Source of the DNA: Phascolomyces articulosus
Lineage: Eukaryota > Mucoromycota > Mucoromycetes > Mucorales > Lichtheimiaceae
NCBI GenBank assembly: GCA_025677815.1
Contig: JAIXMP010000036.1
Span: forward strand, 124,001 to 188,000
Length of the DNA: 64,000 nt
Reading direction: 5' to 3'
Below the pieces are notes generated by a model. The model was not told where the DNA came from and did not search any database. It saw only the letters and a list, made by a program, of their open reading frames with translations. Shown here piece after piece: positions 23,184 through 35,507 of this stretch. The position numbers and the translations under genes were made by a program. Each line of letters starts with the position of its first letter. The first letter of the stretch is position 1.

Positions 23184-26100
23184 TTTAATATTAACCAACT
23201 TCATTTTTTTAGTGTTATATATCGATGTTCCACCATTTACTCAGGTAGTTTTGTCAGATTTCACTATGCAGTACGATACTTTAGATGGAACCAACGAGTA
23301 CCCTAGTGGAGGCACAAGCAGCTTTGAGAGCAAATCTCCAGAATTTTTTGATCAATTAAAACGTTGGACACTGGTTTTTCTTGATGATAAACGACATCAG
23401 GTATATAGATAAAATATATTATAAATTCTATTCAATGATACAATATATTCATTATTTCCATTTGGGTCATATTAGTTTACTGCTGCCAAGCATGAAGTGG
23501 GATTCTTATCGTCCGTGTTGAAAATGGTTCATGCCCAACTTCGGTTAGGGTTTTTTACAGATGCTGAAGATATAAAGCGATTATTCAGAGCATTGATTCT
23601 TGTTCTGGATGGGAGAACTGATGCACGGTAAATATATATATAAAAGAAACACTATAATTTATTTATAGAAGAAGGGTTACTCATTAAAGTATATATTGAC
23701 TAGAAACGAAGAACACTTGAAATCCATTAAATCTGATTCTGCAAGACGATGGTAATAAATTAGATAGTATGCATTAGATAGGACATTGGGTTTTTCATTT
23801 TATCACTTACAATATTTTTATATCTTATAGGAAAGAACGATTTATTTTGACGGAAGAGACACAACCAGTCATGAATACAAAGATTTTGATTCTAGAAGTG
23901 TTTGATTTGATATTTAATTTACGCTTACATGTACGCATGAAAAAATTAGCCTCAAAGTGGAAAGCAATGGAAACGTAAGTTTTGATTTATTTTAACTGAA
24001 GTATGGAACAGCTATATAATATGATATTTCTTATAAAACTATTTTTTTCACAATAGTAAGGCGGATATGGAACTCCAACATTCACCTCACGCAGTGCTTA
24101 GTACGATATTTGCTGAAACCATCTTACGACAACGTGAAAATATTCTTATGCCCATTATTAAGGATATATTGAAATACCAATATGCTCCACTAAAAAGAAT
24201 TGCTGCGATTGTCATGCATCGTATTTATAGTGATAGCGAAGGTTTGTTTTACAAATATCATCTGTGGATTTTCTTTATTCGTTTATTTGATTATTGTCAT
24301 CTATACTCATAAATGCTATGCTTCTATTACAGATCTCTTTAATAAGGCACAACAAGTTTTGCTTCTTAGCCAGCCACAGCAAGTATTTGTATACCATGGT
24401 ATCAAAAAACGTTTAGCTCTACTTGGATCGTTTCTTTCGGTAGATCGTCTAGGTTCTACACATTTGCCACAAGTAGAGGCTATTGTTCGAGAGCTTATTG
24501 ATCTTTTCCGAGGCAAGACAATCGATTTTAATGATGAAGCAATTCAATTGGAAGCAAATCAGCAAGACCAGCGCAATATTTATTGCAAGATTTTTACCAA
24601 TTTGAGTGCCCATTCTATGATTATTCAGTTACTGGGTGCGCTCAAAGACCTTCCTTCTGTCGCATCTTCATCGAGAGGAAGTCTTGTATCAGATGATCAA
24701 CGAAGTTTAGATTATCCAGATGAAGAATCAGCATGTATTACAGCTATCAAAACATGTTTAGAATTTTTGGACGAACTTGTTAAAGATGATAAGGATTTAC
24801 AGGTAATATATATATATATATATGTGTGTGTGTGTACGTTGAAAAAAAAAAATCTCCAAGAAATAATAACTCATGTATTCTATTTCAGAGCCAACTTGTA
24901 TTAGAAAATATAGATTTATTGATTGATGTCACTGCTTTCGGTCCTGTACTTGCTGCAACTCTTCTTCCAATTTGCCACAACAACCTTCATATCAGCATCC
25001 GCATCAGAGAAGAGCAACTCAAGCGAATTTTGGAGTTATCGCGTGGATTCCACAGTGAATACCTCCATTTGCTTATCGGATTTATGAAGGCTCAAGGAAA
25101 ATTGCTGAAGAAGCATCAAGATGGCGTTATGCGTTTGATTATGGATAATCGCCATTTGTATGTACCTTTTGAATCACACATGGATCTAACTGCCATTGAT
25201 CGTATGGATTATTGTGTTGCTTTGTTGGATCTTTTGGCTGTGTGCGGCCAAGGTGGAAATACATTTGGTCAATCGGTAAGTCGAAAAAGAAATGCTATAT
25301 TAATCATAATCATGAGAGAGGACATATTATTCTAAAGCTTGTTGGTGTTCCTATCATTTTTTTTGTATCCATCATAGTTTGCTCGTACAATCCTTGGTTT
25401 AAGAGATATTACAGCCGTGATTGAAAGTCCTGAATCATCACTTGCACTTAAAGCTGGCATTCTTCGCTTTTTTGTATCGATCTATCTTGACAATACTGAA
25501 GTGCTATCCAACAATATTCCAGTAAGCGATGAAGCGAGCATACGAACACTGATGAAGACGACATACCGTGAGATGATTGATGCCAGACATAAGAGTTCAG
25601 ATCCAGATACCATGAATTATGTCTATAATGGACTGCTCGTCTTTTTACGATCCATTTTCGAATATCACCTTAGTGTTGAAACATCTGTGGATGAAACGTT
25701 GTATTTGCTTTGCCCTCAACTTGTGGATTTAACGGTTGATTTAATGACAACAGCACCAGAAGGACCTGCCATGAGCCATATTCTGGCTTGTTTGGATAGT
25801 ATGATTAATGTTGCTGGCTTCCGTGGTTCCGTTGATCCTGCTGAATTACGAGTAAGATTACGTGAAGCTATGGTCGAACGAAATAGACCCAATATGGCAA
25901 CCGTCAAAATTCGATCATTGGATTCAATTAATACAAAATTCCAAGGATTTATACGGGCTGTTATGGCACACAAGGATGTTAGCCATTTAATGCAATCAGA
26001 ATTTAAACGGCTTGGTATGTTTATTTATTTATCTTTATTTGATCCTAAAGCGTATGATTTTTTTTTTGCATCATGACATATATTTATTATATTCAAAAAT

Positions 26101-29100
26101 TATATATACAGGCTTCCATTTTAATCTATCTGTAAGAGGCTCAGATCAAGATGTCAAGTCACTCATTGATTATCTTTCCATGACAACAAGTATCAAGAGG
26201 CAAGATAGTCGTGAAGCTTATCAAGTATCTACCATCAAGTTACTTGAAGAGATACCCTTACAATATATCCGACAACGCTCAACCATTGCTCATCTTGATG
26301 ACCCTGTACGGTACGAGATTTTAGAAAAGAAAAAAACACATGCACAGAATACATTAAATCGATTAGGTTGTACTTTGGTTGCTCAAAATTTGTTATCTTC
26401 ACCACGACGACCTATTTTTGAGGCTGCCTTGAAATTACTCATTGCGTTATTGGAGGGAGGAAACAAGAATGTTCAGGTATGTTGCTACTTGATGGAATAC
26501 TCTTTCTCTTATCAATAATTTAATTAACTGCATCGGAATCTAGGATAAACTAGAAGAATACTTTTACAGCATTCGGTAAGATAAATCTATTGTTGTTACT
26601 CGTCAAATTCTAATATGGGTCAAAAGCTAATTCTGTACATAATTTATTTATTTAAAAAAAAAATAGTGAAGAGCGTTTCTTTTATTCTTTCCATCATCGA
26701 TTACAAAGCGGTATTGCTTCACTTAAAGAAGCGCAATTACATCTATCACGTGCTGCATACAAGATGAATCGACAACAATCCATCATGAATGTCGATTTGT
26801 CGCCAGCACCTTCTATGGTGAAGAAGGATACCCCACGTCAAAAGAAGAAGAATCGATCCTCGCTTGATGTCACTCGATCTCATATTCGAAAACGCATGTT
26901 ACTAAATGGTGGCCAGAGCAACACAGGCGGATTGGGTAGTAAATCGAAAAAGGCCGATGCCAATTCAGCCATGGTTTACCAAAAGATATCCAACTTGATG
27001 GCTAGCGAAACAGCTGAATTTGGTACCGCATCTGAGGATTTCAAGGCAATGACAGATACCATGCGAGCAGTACAACTCATGGTTGAAGGTCATAACATTA
27101 ATCTCCAGACATACCTTGCAAGACAACCGGACAATATCAAAAGTTTCAATATTGTGCAAGATGTAGTAGAGTATTTACATGCTATCGTTCCCATTTGTAA
27201 TATCCAAAACGTGCGACTCATTATTCAAGTGCTGGACACTATTACTGAACTCGCCCAAGGATGTATTGAAAATCAAGTTACCATTTTTGCAAACAAAATT
27301 TTGAATCCTGCCAACACGATTCTTCGAGAGCGATATACCAATTGTCCAACTTCGCTGATCAATGAACTCAAGGTATATAGCATCTATTAGAAGAGAAAGC
27401 CTTACTTTCTTTTACAGTCTATTAACACTTATCTTTTCCCTCAATGTGTATCCTGTAGAGTAAAGTCGTGATTTGTTTACTCAGTTTATTAGAAGGAGGT
27501 ATTGATAACAGTGAGACTATATTCCGAGAAATGGCGGCCTCATTAGACCTCAATGTCGTTATTCAAAATATGAACGCTATCTATGATAAGAATGCAGATC
27601 AACTCGATTCTCCCGATGCATATGAAAAATTGGATTGTGGTTTCCAATACTGTATGCTATTAATGACCTTATGGCCAGCCCTTGATGAAGGCCAGGTAAG
27701 TTTTTTTCAGAAGCGAAGAATGTAATAATGGACTGGGTTAAATATCAACAGATTGGGTAACCATGGATAAATGAAATATAGCATACCCTACTGGATGGAA
27801 ATAGAGCATTTGAATTTTTCCAAAGTCATACGGGCAAGATTGAAGTCGTGATGGACTACAATCAGGAAAAGCAACTTTCCCGCGTTTTATTTCCTATCCC
27901 TGAAGTGTGTAAATATTTACGAGAGGATACAAAGCAGCGTTTCCTTTGGAATGTCAAACGGTAATAAGTGATTTCTTTACACTTTGGGAAGTATTCTGGA
28001 TCCGGTACCTTATACTAATTACTAATTACTCTATTTTGTATATATATATGTAGTGATTCACCTTCAGCCAAAATTGAACACTTTGTCCAACTTTCTAGTA
28101 ACATCATATATGAGTAAGTTTAAATTTTCAACCAATGAATACGGTGATATTTTTTTAACACACACGCACACCAAAATAGGATCGAGAACCATGCAAAGGT
28201 TGCACGTAACCAATATTTATCGCTCCTTTCAAGTTACAGTGCAGTATGGTGGCGTGCATCTTATGCTATGACTATTTTACTGAACATGTTGGTTTTAAGT
28301 TGTTCATCTTACATGCTTGTAGGTGATGATGATGAAAATGGTTATTGTTATCGATTTAAGGGTGTAGCTCATATCTTTTTGGGTTTGCTCCATCTTTTAT
28401 TCTGGTTACTCTCCACAACCGAATTTTATTTTATTCAATTACCTATCCTTGTCAATCGTCATTCTGTTCAAAATGAGACAACAATACAACGTCAAGATAC
28501 AGGAGGTGGAAGACTTACGGATAATCGGTCCTTGACTCGATTCTTATCCCAAAAGGTATTCATATTTATTCTGATATCAGGATTGCACACGAATGCGTGT
28601 TGATTAGGAATCGAATTCTGTAGAAAAATAAAATTTACCAACCGAACACAACCTTTTTTTAATAATCTAATAGGACATTCGATTCATTTTAGCAAGTTTA
28701 TGGGAACAAACATTTTTATACCATATTATCATGCTTATCTTTTCAATCCTTGGTTTATATAATCCTGGTTTCTATTCACTCCATTTATTGGATTTTGCTT
28801 TCCGTGATCGTATTTTACAGGGTGTCATTGCTAGTATTACTTTGAATGTTAATTCAATTACCCGAACGGTATGTTGAGTATTTTTGTTGTTGGTGCTATG
28901 TGACACGTTAACACAAAAGAAAGTTACATCTAAACCGCAAATTTGGGGAACAAATAATATAGGGAATTTTGGGGGTTATTGTGGTTTATATCCATAGTGT
29001 TGTTGCATACATATTTTTCCGTAGTGAATTTGATGTGACCAAAGGTCTTCATTGTTCAAGCTTAACTCAATGCTTTGTTACCGCATTATCCCATGGGTAA

Positions 29101-30078
29101 GTTAGATATATATTCAATTGTGATTTAAATAGAAGAAAAAACACCAAAAAGTTTATGTTATATATTTGTATAAAAAAAACTTAGTGTACGTTCCGGTGGT
29201 GGTATCGGTGACATTCTAGAACCGGACGCGCAGGAAGATCCCCGAGGTTGGCGAACTGCGTTCGAAATGTCTTTCTTCTTGTTAGTGGTCGTGTTTCTCC
29301 TGAATGCCATTTTCGGTATTATTTTTGACACGTTCGGACATCTGCGTGATGGTAAGTGAGTCTCTCGTTTTGTACCTGAACAATAAACTTTTTTTTTTGA
29401 CTCGGTAAAACGCGTTTACTAAAAAAAAATATTATTTATGTGATTCTAGAGCGTTCATCGATTCAACAAGATATGAATAACAGTATGTATTTTTCTATTC
29501 ATTATTATAAATTCATGTAAAAAAAGACTAATCATTTATATATTATCGATTATAGCATGTTTTATATGTAGCATTTCATCTGTTGAATTCCAACGATTAG
29601 CAAAGAAAGGCTTTGAAGATCATGTTAAACATGACCATAACATTTGGTATGTATCATTGGATGCTATAGTAGTGATAATATGACAAAAAATAAGAAAAAC
29701 AAACAAAAAGCCAGAAATTCCAAATAAGCAAAGCACTAAAGCTATCTTTTTCAATAATAATAACACATGACATTATTTATTATTAGGCAATATCTATTTT
29801 TCTTGGTGCATTTGAAAACCAAGGATAGAACAGAATATACTGGACCAGAATCTTATGTATCTGAATGTCTTAAAGAAGCCAACTATAGCTTCTTTCCTGT
29901 AAATCGAGCGCTTTGTTTAAAACAAGGTGAAAGTGATGATGGTGAAAGACTTGAAAAATTGGAAGAGATGGCACATATGTTGATTCAAAAAGTAAATGGA
30001 ATGGAAGAACATATAGAAAAATTAACTGAATTACAAAGTCGATCAAGATCCAATAGTTTAATGCTATCACCAATGTAA
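20080..30078 (+). CDS. Inositol 1,4,5-trisphosphate receptor homologue (intracellular Ca2+ release channel)
   Basis: Exons: 20080-20880, 20949-21068, 21137-21868, 21956-22028, 22129-23115, 23213-23400, 23476-23627, 23704-23751, 23831-23974, 24057-24241, 24333-24802, 24889-25275, 25378-26014, 26112-26476, 26544-26575, 26667-27372, 27459-27695, 27782-27960, 28054-28113, 28180-28555, 28674-28868, 28963-29096, 29185-29351, 29450-29482, 29556-29646, 29787-30078. Total 7,791 nt, about 2,596 aa, normal for this family. Seen: N-terminal trefoil/MIR region (residues 1-450), RIH-type armadillo repeats (QIPFDLAKRYEV near 585, LLQNN, NLSIEK), a long helical middle, six TM segments (about 2190-2440), pore filter GGGIGD (about 2407-2412), then CFIC...H(x4)H with HNIW, TEYTGPESYVSE and a terminal coiled coil. 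IP3Rs release Ca2+ from ER stores. First donor (GTGTTA after 20880) is weak; all others are good and in phase. Confidence 0.93.
23153..23178 (+). repeat. (GA)n microsatellite in an IP3R intron
   Basis: Perfect GA dinucleotide run of about 26 bp inside the intron after exon 5, preceded by a long T-run. A second compound (TA)n(TG)n run lies at about 24806-24834 in the intron after exon 11. Confidence 0.9.
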
Positions 30079-30641
30079 AATGTATTTTGTATGTAATTAA
30101 TCATCTCCAGACTTATAAAGATGTGTTTAATAATAAATTATTTGTATGCAACTTTGTTTTAGCACTCCTTAAAATTTTAAAGTTTGGATTGTAAGAAAAA
30201 AAAACCATAAATAAGCCCATTTATAAATAAAAAGTATCATTAATTGTATTGTTCCGTACTCCTTGTACAATGATTTTTACTATAGTAATTCATCATGACA
30301 ACTAAGCATGACAACCAATGGATTAATATCTTTTTGTTAGTTTCTAAATGGCTACGCATTTTTTTTTCAATAATAACAATAGAAAGTTAGCTGAACCAAA
30401 AAAAGATAAACTTGAGCGCCACGCTGCTCATTTGTAAATCTTGTATTTGCGGTGTTTTAAAGAAAAAAGTGTTGCACTGCCGATGATTGCCAGAAGTGGT
30501 AACTAGCACAACTTTAAAAATAGAAAACTTCATTTCTTTTTTGCTTTTTTCTCTTTTTTTCTTTCACGCTATTTTTTTGTATCTATTTTTTTAAACCCCA
30601 AATTCTTAAAAAATAACAAAAAACATACAACACAACATATA
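30079..30641. other. Intergenic region between IP3R and SKT5 genes
   Basis: Holds the IP3R 3' region (AATAAA-like sequence near 30131) and the SKT5 promoter/leader, rich in T and CTTT runs. No gene seen. Confidence 0.5.
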
Positions 30642-33600
30642 ATGTCGCGCACAACAGCGTCAGATACTTCATCGACGTCTCGTTCTCATGTATTTCCTCC
30701 TTTTCGATCACGAACTGCTCCTGAACCTGAATCTTCGACTTCTACTGCAAGCAACAGCCATAATCATAATAGCTATAATGGTGGTGGCCGACAACCAAGA
30801 ACTCCTAAACCTCATAGAAAATCGAAAAAGAAAAACTCACTATTTCGTTTCAATAGGGAACATGATACTGGGGGTTATAACCAACCTCGTCCACCCAGCA
30901 CACCTACAGTGCAAGATAATCGTCATGCACGATCAGATTCATTGCATGAAGAAGACGATGATGAGGAGGATGATTATTCGGATAATGGAACTGTACAGCC
31001 CGGCCAAGGTCGTTATACACTTCGTGTAATTAATCCAGATCCTGAATCATCATCAGATGAAGATGAGGAAGAAGAAAACAAAAAAAAGAAAAGTGATACG
31101 ATTGAAAATAATCAACCTACCTCTTCATCCACTGAAATTACACATAATCATGCTGTTGTAACCCAGCAACAACACAGTGAAGTTCAACAGCCTGTAACTG
31201 CAGTAATAATACCGCCACCACAAGTTCCACAAGAAAATGAACCATGTCCAGTTAAATTAGAAATTAACCATTTACCACCACCACCCCCTCAACACGATCG
31301 TAGTCTCGACAAGGCAAAATCTCCCATGCAATTTGTTACTTCATTCTTGTCAACTGCGCCATCACCCACTGCATCTTCATTATCATTAACTAGTAGCAGT
31401 CGAGGAGGAACAGGTACAGGTTCTACTGGAGCAGAGGGAAGTAGCACTAGAAATCATATCCAATCTGAATTGGTTCGGCGTGAATCAAAAACACTTGAGG
31501 AACATGGTAAGGTCGATTTGCTTCCTCCATTGGATTTATCACCGTTGGATTTGTCTTTACATGTTGAGACTCAACAACAAATCTCAAAATCAACTTCTAC
31601 TTATCCGAAAGTAGTTTTGGGGCCTGCTTCTCCACATGTGGCTGAGGATGAAGAAGATCAAGAAAAAAACAATAAAAATAAGGTTATGATTGATGAGGAT
31701 GGATTACTTGTGGCCTCACCCTCGACACTTACGCCTCAAGCAACGTCGCCCAACGAGTCTCAAAGCCGTCGACACAGTGGTACGAGCGTGAACAAATTCA
31801 TGCCGCCACCATCTCAGCCATTTTTTGCATCTACTACAATTAATGATCATAAAACCTTTGGCTTAGCCCAAATTCCAGAACGACGGCTTTTATCTCCAAG
31901 CATTGGTGAGGGTGGTATCCTCCCATCTTCATCAGTTTATGGTAATCGATCCATAGCAACAACGGCCAATGAAAGTGTATTGGTAGGTATATATTTTATC
32001 TTTTCGTTCTTATATGACCATTGCGAGCGTTCTTTCTTTTTTTGGCAAGACCAATATTATTAATATTCACAACACACTCTTTTTTTTCTCCTTAAAGACT
32101 TCTACCATGACCCGTGCTCCACAATCAAAGTATAGTAAAGCGTCTTACAGCTTAACTAACAATCGAGAATCGCTTAAACTCTATCGCGAAATGGCCGAAA
32201 AAACCAATGATAAGGAAATCCAACTTACCTACGCTAATTATCTGTTGGAAATAGCTCAGTTTTACGACTCAAAACATACCAATGATCAAAGACAGCAACC
32301 CCATCCACAATCATCAGCCTCATCAACACTACCACAGAGAGGGCATCACCGTGCTACAGCTTCATTCAGTATGAATACAAATCGACGCCAAAGTCGTGAT
32401 TCGACTGCTTCAATTGATGGACGATTAAATGATATCATGAAACGTGGACGCGCCAGCTTAAATGGTCCTATTCGCAATATCAAACCTCTGCTTACTTTTG
32501 ATACGGACAATTCAATGGATAATAAGGAAAAGAAACGAGTGCTTGAAGAAGAGGGTGTACGATGGATCAAACGTTTGGCTAAGGAAGAAGTGGGTGAAGC
32601 AGCATTTACGTGGGCAACTTGGATGGATGAAGAAAAGTATGGATGTCGACCCAATCCTATAAAGTCTTTCAGATTATATGAAATTGCTGCACGGAAAGGA
32701 AAACCAGAGGCCATGTATGCTGTGGCACAATATCATGAGCGTGATGGGAACCATGTCGAAGCTTTAAAGAATTATAAGGCTGCGGCAGAAAAAGGTCTTG
32801 TTGATTCAGTTCTTGTACGTAAATTGTGTGTTTATGTTTTGGGATAAGCATCTAGTTATAAGTAAGAAAAAAAACATTAATAGTACTATTTTATATTTCT
32901 ATATATATTTAGCGATTAGCGCAAGTAAATTTACATGGAGAGCTTTCTCAACGACAAAACATGGTCACAGGTTTGGCACTTTTAGCTCAAGCAGCAGAAA
33001 ATGCCAACGAATCCTATCCTGAACCTATTTGTGTATTTGCACAAGTACTTGCCAATGCTTATCCTCGAGCTGATATTCCTGCTGAATTAGTACAGACTTA
33101 TGGAGGTGTAAGTGCAGCAAAGGAATGGTTTGAACGTGGTGCAGCGTTGGGCCATGCTAAATGCCATAGTCAACTGGGATACATGTATGAACACGGCCTA
33201 TTTGGTGTTCCTGTCGATATGAGTAAAAGTTTCCGTTACAATGAAGCTGCTGCACAATTAGGTGATGCAGAAGGTATGCTTGGTCTAAGTCGATTATATA
33301 ATGAGGGTTGTCATGGGCCAGGTGATACAGAGAATCGAATGGAACGGGATGTGTCACAGTGGTTAGCAGGACTTGGACGAAATGAGGATGCATCATTTCT
33401 TTGGTGTCAAAGGGCAGCTGAACAAGGACTTGATGAAGCTTTATTCTTGTTAGGGTACGTTGTATTTTTTTTTTAAAAAAGGCAAAGGTGTGAAATTGGA
33501 TGCTTCAATATTCACCCATGAGCTTACATTTTTATTTATTGTAAATAAATTAGTTGGTATCTGGAAATTGGTTTTGGTACACCACGTAACTTAGATCAAG

Positions 33601-33761
33601 CACAATTATATTATCGTCGAGCCGCTGCAAAAGGTCATCATGCAGCAAAAGAACGCTTACAGTCAAGTAGTTTTGCATCAAAACAACATGAGAATGCAAC
33701 AGCATCTTCACACCGTGCTTTACAAGATAATCGTCGAGATTCAGCATGCACCATTATGTAA
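30642..33761 (+). CDS. SKT5: Chitin synthase regulator Skt5/Chs4 (Sel1 repeats, CaaX box)
   Basis: Four exons, 30642-31982, 32098-32814, 32913-33454, 33554-33761, all GT-AG and in phase; 935 aa. Residues 1 to about 480 are low-complexity (Ser, Pro, His, acidic patches), as in fungal Skt5. From about residue 460 a conserved block starts (SKASYSLTNNRESLKLYREMA), followed by tandem Sel1 repeats, e.g. SFRLYEIAARKGKPEAMYAV, AKEWFERGAALGHAKCHSQL and AQLYYRRAAAKGHHAAKERL. The protein ends CTIM, a CaaX prenylation box, which yeast Skt5 also has. Skt5 activates and localises chitin synthase III (Chs3) at the bud neck/plasma membrane; a cell-wall role is expected here. The gene faces the SAM/NAB-like gene tail to tail. 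Confidence 0.88.
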
Positions 33762-34124
33762 AAAATCTATAACTATCATTTTGTTATATCTTTATCATTT
33801 TATTTACACTTTCTCTCTGACTCTTCCTATCTCTCATCTCGATTTATACCCTTTATAATTGTTTTATATATATATATATATATATCAATGTATATTTAGC
33901 CTTTCCCCTCCTACTACTTTATCATTTGTAATTTGTATTACATACTTTCTACATAAAAAAAAATAATATTTGTATTCAAGGATATTTATTTTTAATTTAT
34001 TATATATAAACAACAAAAAGCAAAAGAACAAGAAACGTAAAAAAGAAAAAAATGTACAAGAAATAATGATGTATGACAATAATGATAATAATGGCGATAA
34101 AATAAACTAAGTAATATGGTAACA
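33762..34124. other. Convergent 3' intergenic region
   Basis: About 360 bp between the stops of SKT5 and the minus-strand gene. Contains (TA)n at about 33866-33887 and AT-rich polyadenylation-type sequence for both genes. Confidence 0.6.
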
Positions 34125-35507
34125 CTATACAGATGAAAAGATTTCAGAACGAGCAATGGTAGGTTCATGGAAAGCTTTGGCTCGAACATCACTTTCCCGG
34201 CTTAGGGACATTGGACCCATCGGCTTGGTATTTATAGAAGATTGTTGTATTGTTGATACATGGTGATGATGGTGGTTTATTAATGACGTTGTGACTGATG
34301 GAATTGATACAGATGAGGAAGCTGTGGTGACACTGCTACTCCCAGCACTACTAAGTGAAGCGATAGATCGTGCATCATCATCATTGGCGTTATGCTGCTC
34401 TTCTTCGGTCGTTGTCTCCTCAGAAATACCACCAGTATCCGAACGATCCATTTTGCGACGTTCGTACCATTGATGTTTTCGTTCTTTGGCTTTGATTTTG
34501 CTTATTTCTTTATTTAATGCTGTTCGAGTAGTTTCAAGGGAAGAAAATTCTTCTGGCCGTTGGCGTTGTTGTTCAGCGATTGATTGTAACTGAATTTCAA
34601 GTTCTTCAATTCGTTGCCTTCGTTCACTTGACATGCGTTCTGCGTTCATTTTGCGTTTGGCATGGAGCCGACTTCTTCGGGCATTACGTTGTTCCATTTG
34701 TTGCTCTGGTGTTGTCGAATTGGTACGACCTTTAGTAAGTTTGGATCGACTTTTGCCTCGTTTGTATTGGTATCCGCTATCTAACAATTTCTTTTTGGCG
34801 AGTTCAAATAAATTTCCCTTGTTAACAAGGAGTGAAGGATTTTCGAGTGAGAGTTGAATAGCAGCTTCGTTGATAGCTGATTCATAACTTGTCAATGGTC
34901 GAGAACTATTTTTTCCATAGATAGTAGCATGAGATATAATGACTTCACGAGATGTCTGTTCGGAAGATGATTGTTGTTGATAATAACTGCTATCAGCAGA
35001 AGGATATGTAGGTGGAGTATATAATTGCTGTTGTTGAGAAGAAGATGATAATGGAGAAGAATACTGTGTGGTTAAATAGTCAGCACCTTCTTGTACAAAC
35101 AATAGTAATAATAACTCTATCATCGATTCATTACTTACAGTATTATGTTGATCAGGAGTATTAAGAATATGATCAAGCCCTGGTCTCATTGGAAGAGGAG
35201 AATTAGGTGTTGCTTCCGTTGCCGCAGTACCAACAACAGAAGTAGTAGTAGATGGAGCAGCACTATTTCTAGTGACAGTAGAATAAATAGAAATGCTCGT
35301 TTGAACTTTAAGTTCTCGTAAAGCTCGTTTAAACTTGATGGCATGGAAAGGAAGCATATTGACTGCATGAAGAATATCGTTCAGCTCCTCATCGTTGAAA
35401 TGGAGCAATTGTAATAAATCTTGGTCAGTTGCGCCAGACTTGACAAATGCTTCATAGTATTGGTCAAGATTATGATTTAAAAGGAAAGCATGTAATGAAG
35501 ATTGCAT
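34125..35507 (-). CDS. SAM/NAB1-like domain protein with basic coiled-coil region
   Basis: Open for 460 codons from the ATG at 35507. Residues about 1-65 (LLNHNLDQYYEAFVKSGATDQDLLQLL...HAIKFKRALREL) resemble a sterile-alpha-motif-like fold, closest by eye to the N-terminal domain of NAB co-regulators. Residues about 205-260 form a second conserved-looking block (SYESAINEAAIQLSLENPSLL, KKLLDSGYQYKRGKSRSK), then a long basic/acidic coiled coil (about 270-350) and a Ser/His-rich tail ending IARSEIFSSV. The stretch 35064-35138 has a GTAAGT donor, a CTGAC branch-like site and a CAG acceptor and is 75 nt long. If it is an intron the protein is 435 aa, and if retained 460 aa; both are in frame. A nuclear co-regulator role is an inference. 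Confidence 0.75.
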   Translation of the reverse strand: MQSSLHAFLLNHNLDQYYEAFVKSGATDQDLLQLLHFNDEELNDILHAVNMLPFHAIKFKRALRELKVQTSISIYSTVTRNSAAPSTTTSVVGTAATEATPNSPLPMRPGLDHILNTPDQHNTVSNESMIELLLLLFVQEGADYLTTQYSSPLSSSSQQQQLYTPPTYPSADSSYYQQQSSSEQTSREVIISHATIYGKNSSRPLTSYESAINEAAIQLSLENPSLLVNKGNLFELAKKKLLDSGYQYKRGKSRSKLTKGRTNSTTPEQQMEQRNARRSRLHAKRKMNAERMSSERRQRIEELEIQLQSIAEQQRQRPEEFSSLETTRTALNKEISKIKAKERKHQWYERRKMDRSDTGGISEETTTEEEQHNANDDDARSIASLSSAGSSSVTTASSSVSIPSVTTSLINHHHHHVSTIQQSSINTKPMGPMSLSRESDVRAKAFHEPTIARSEIFSSV

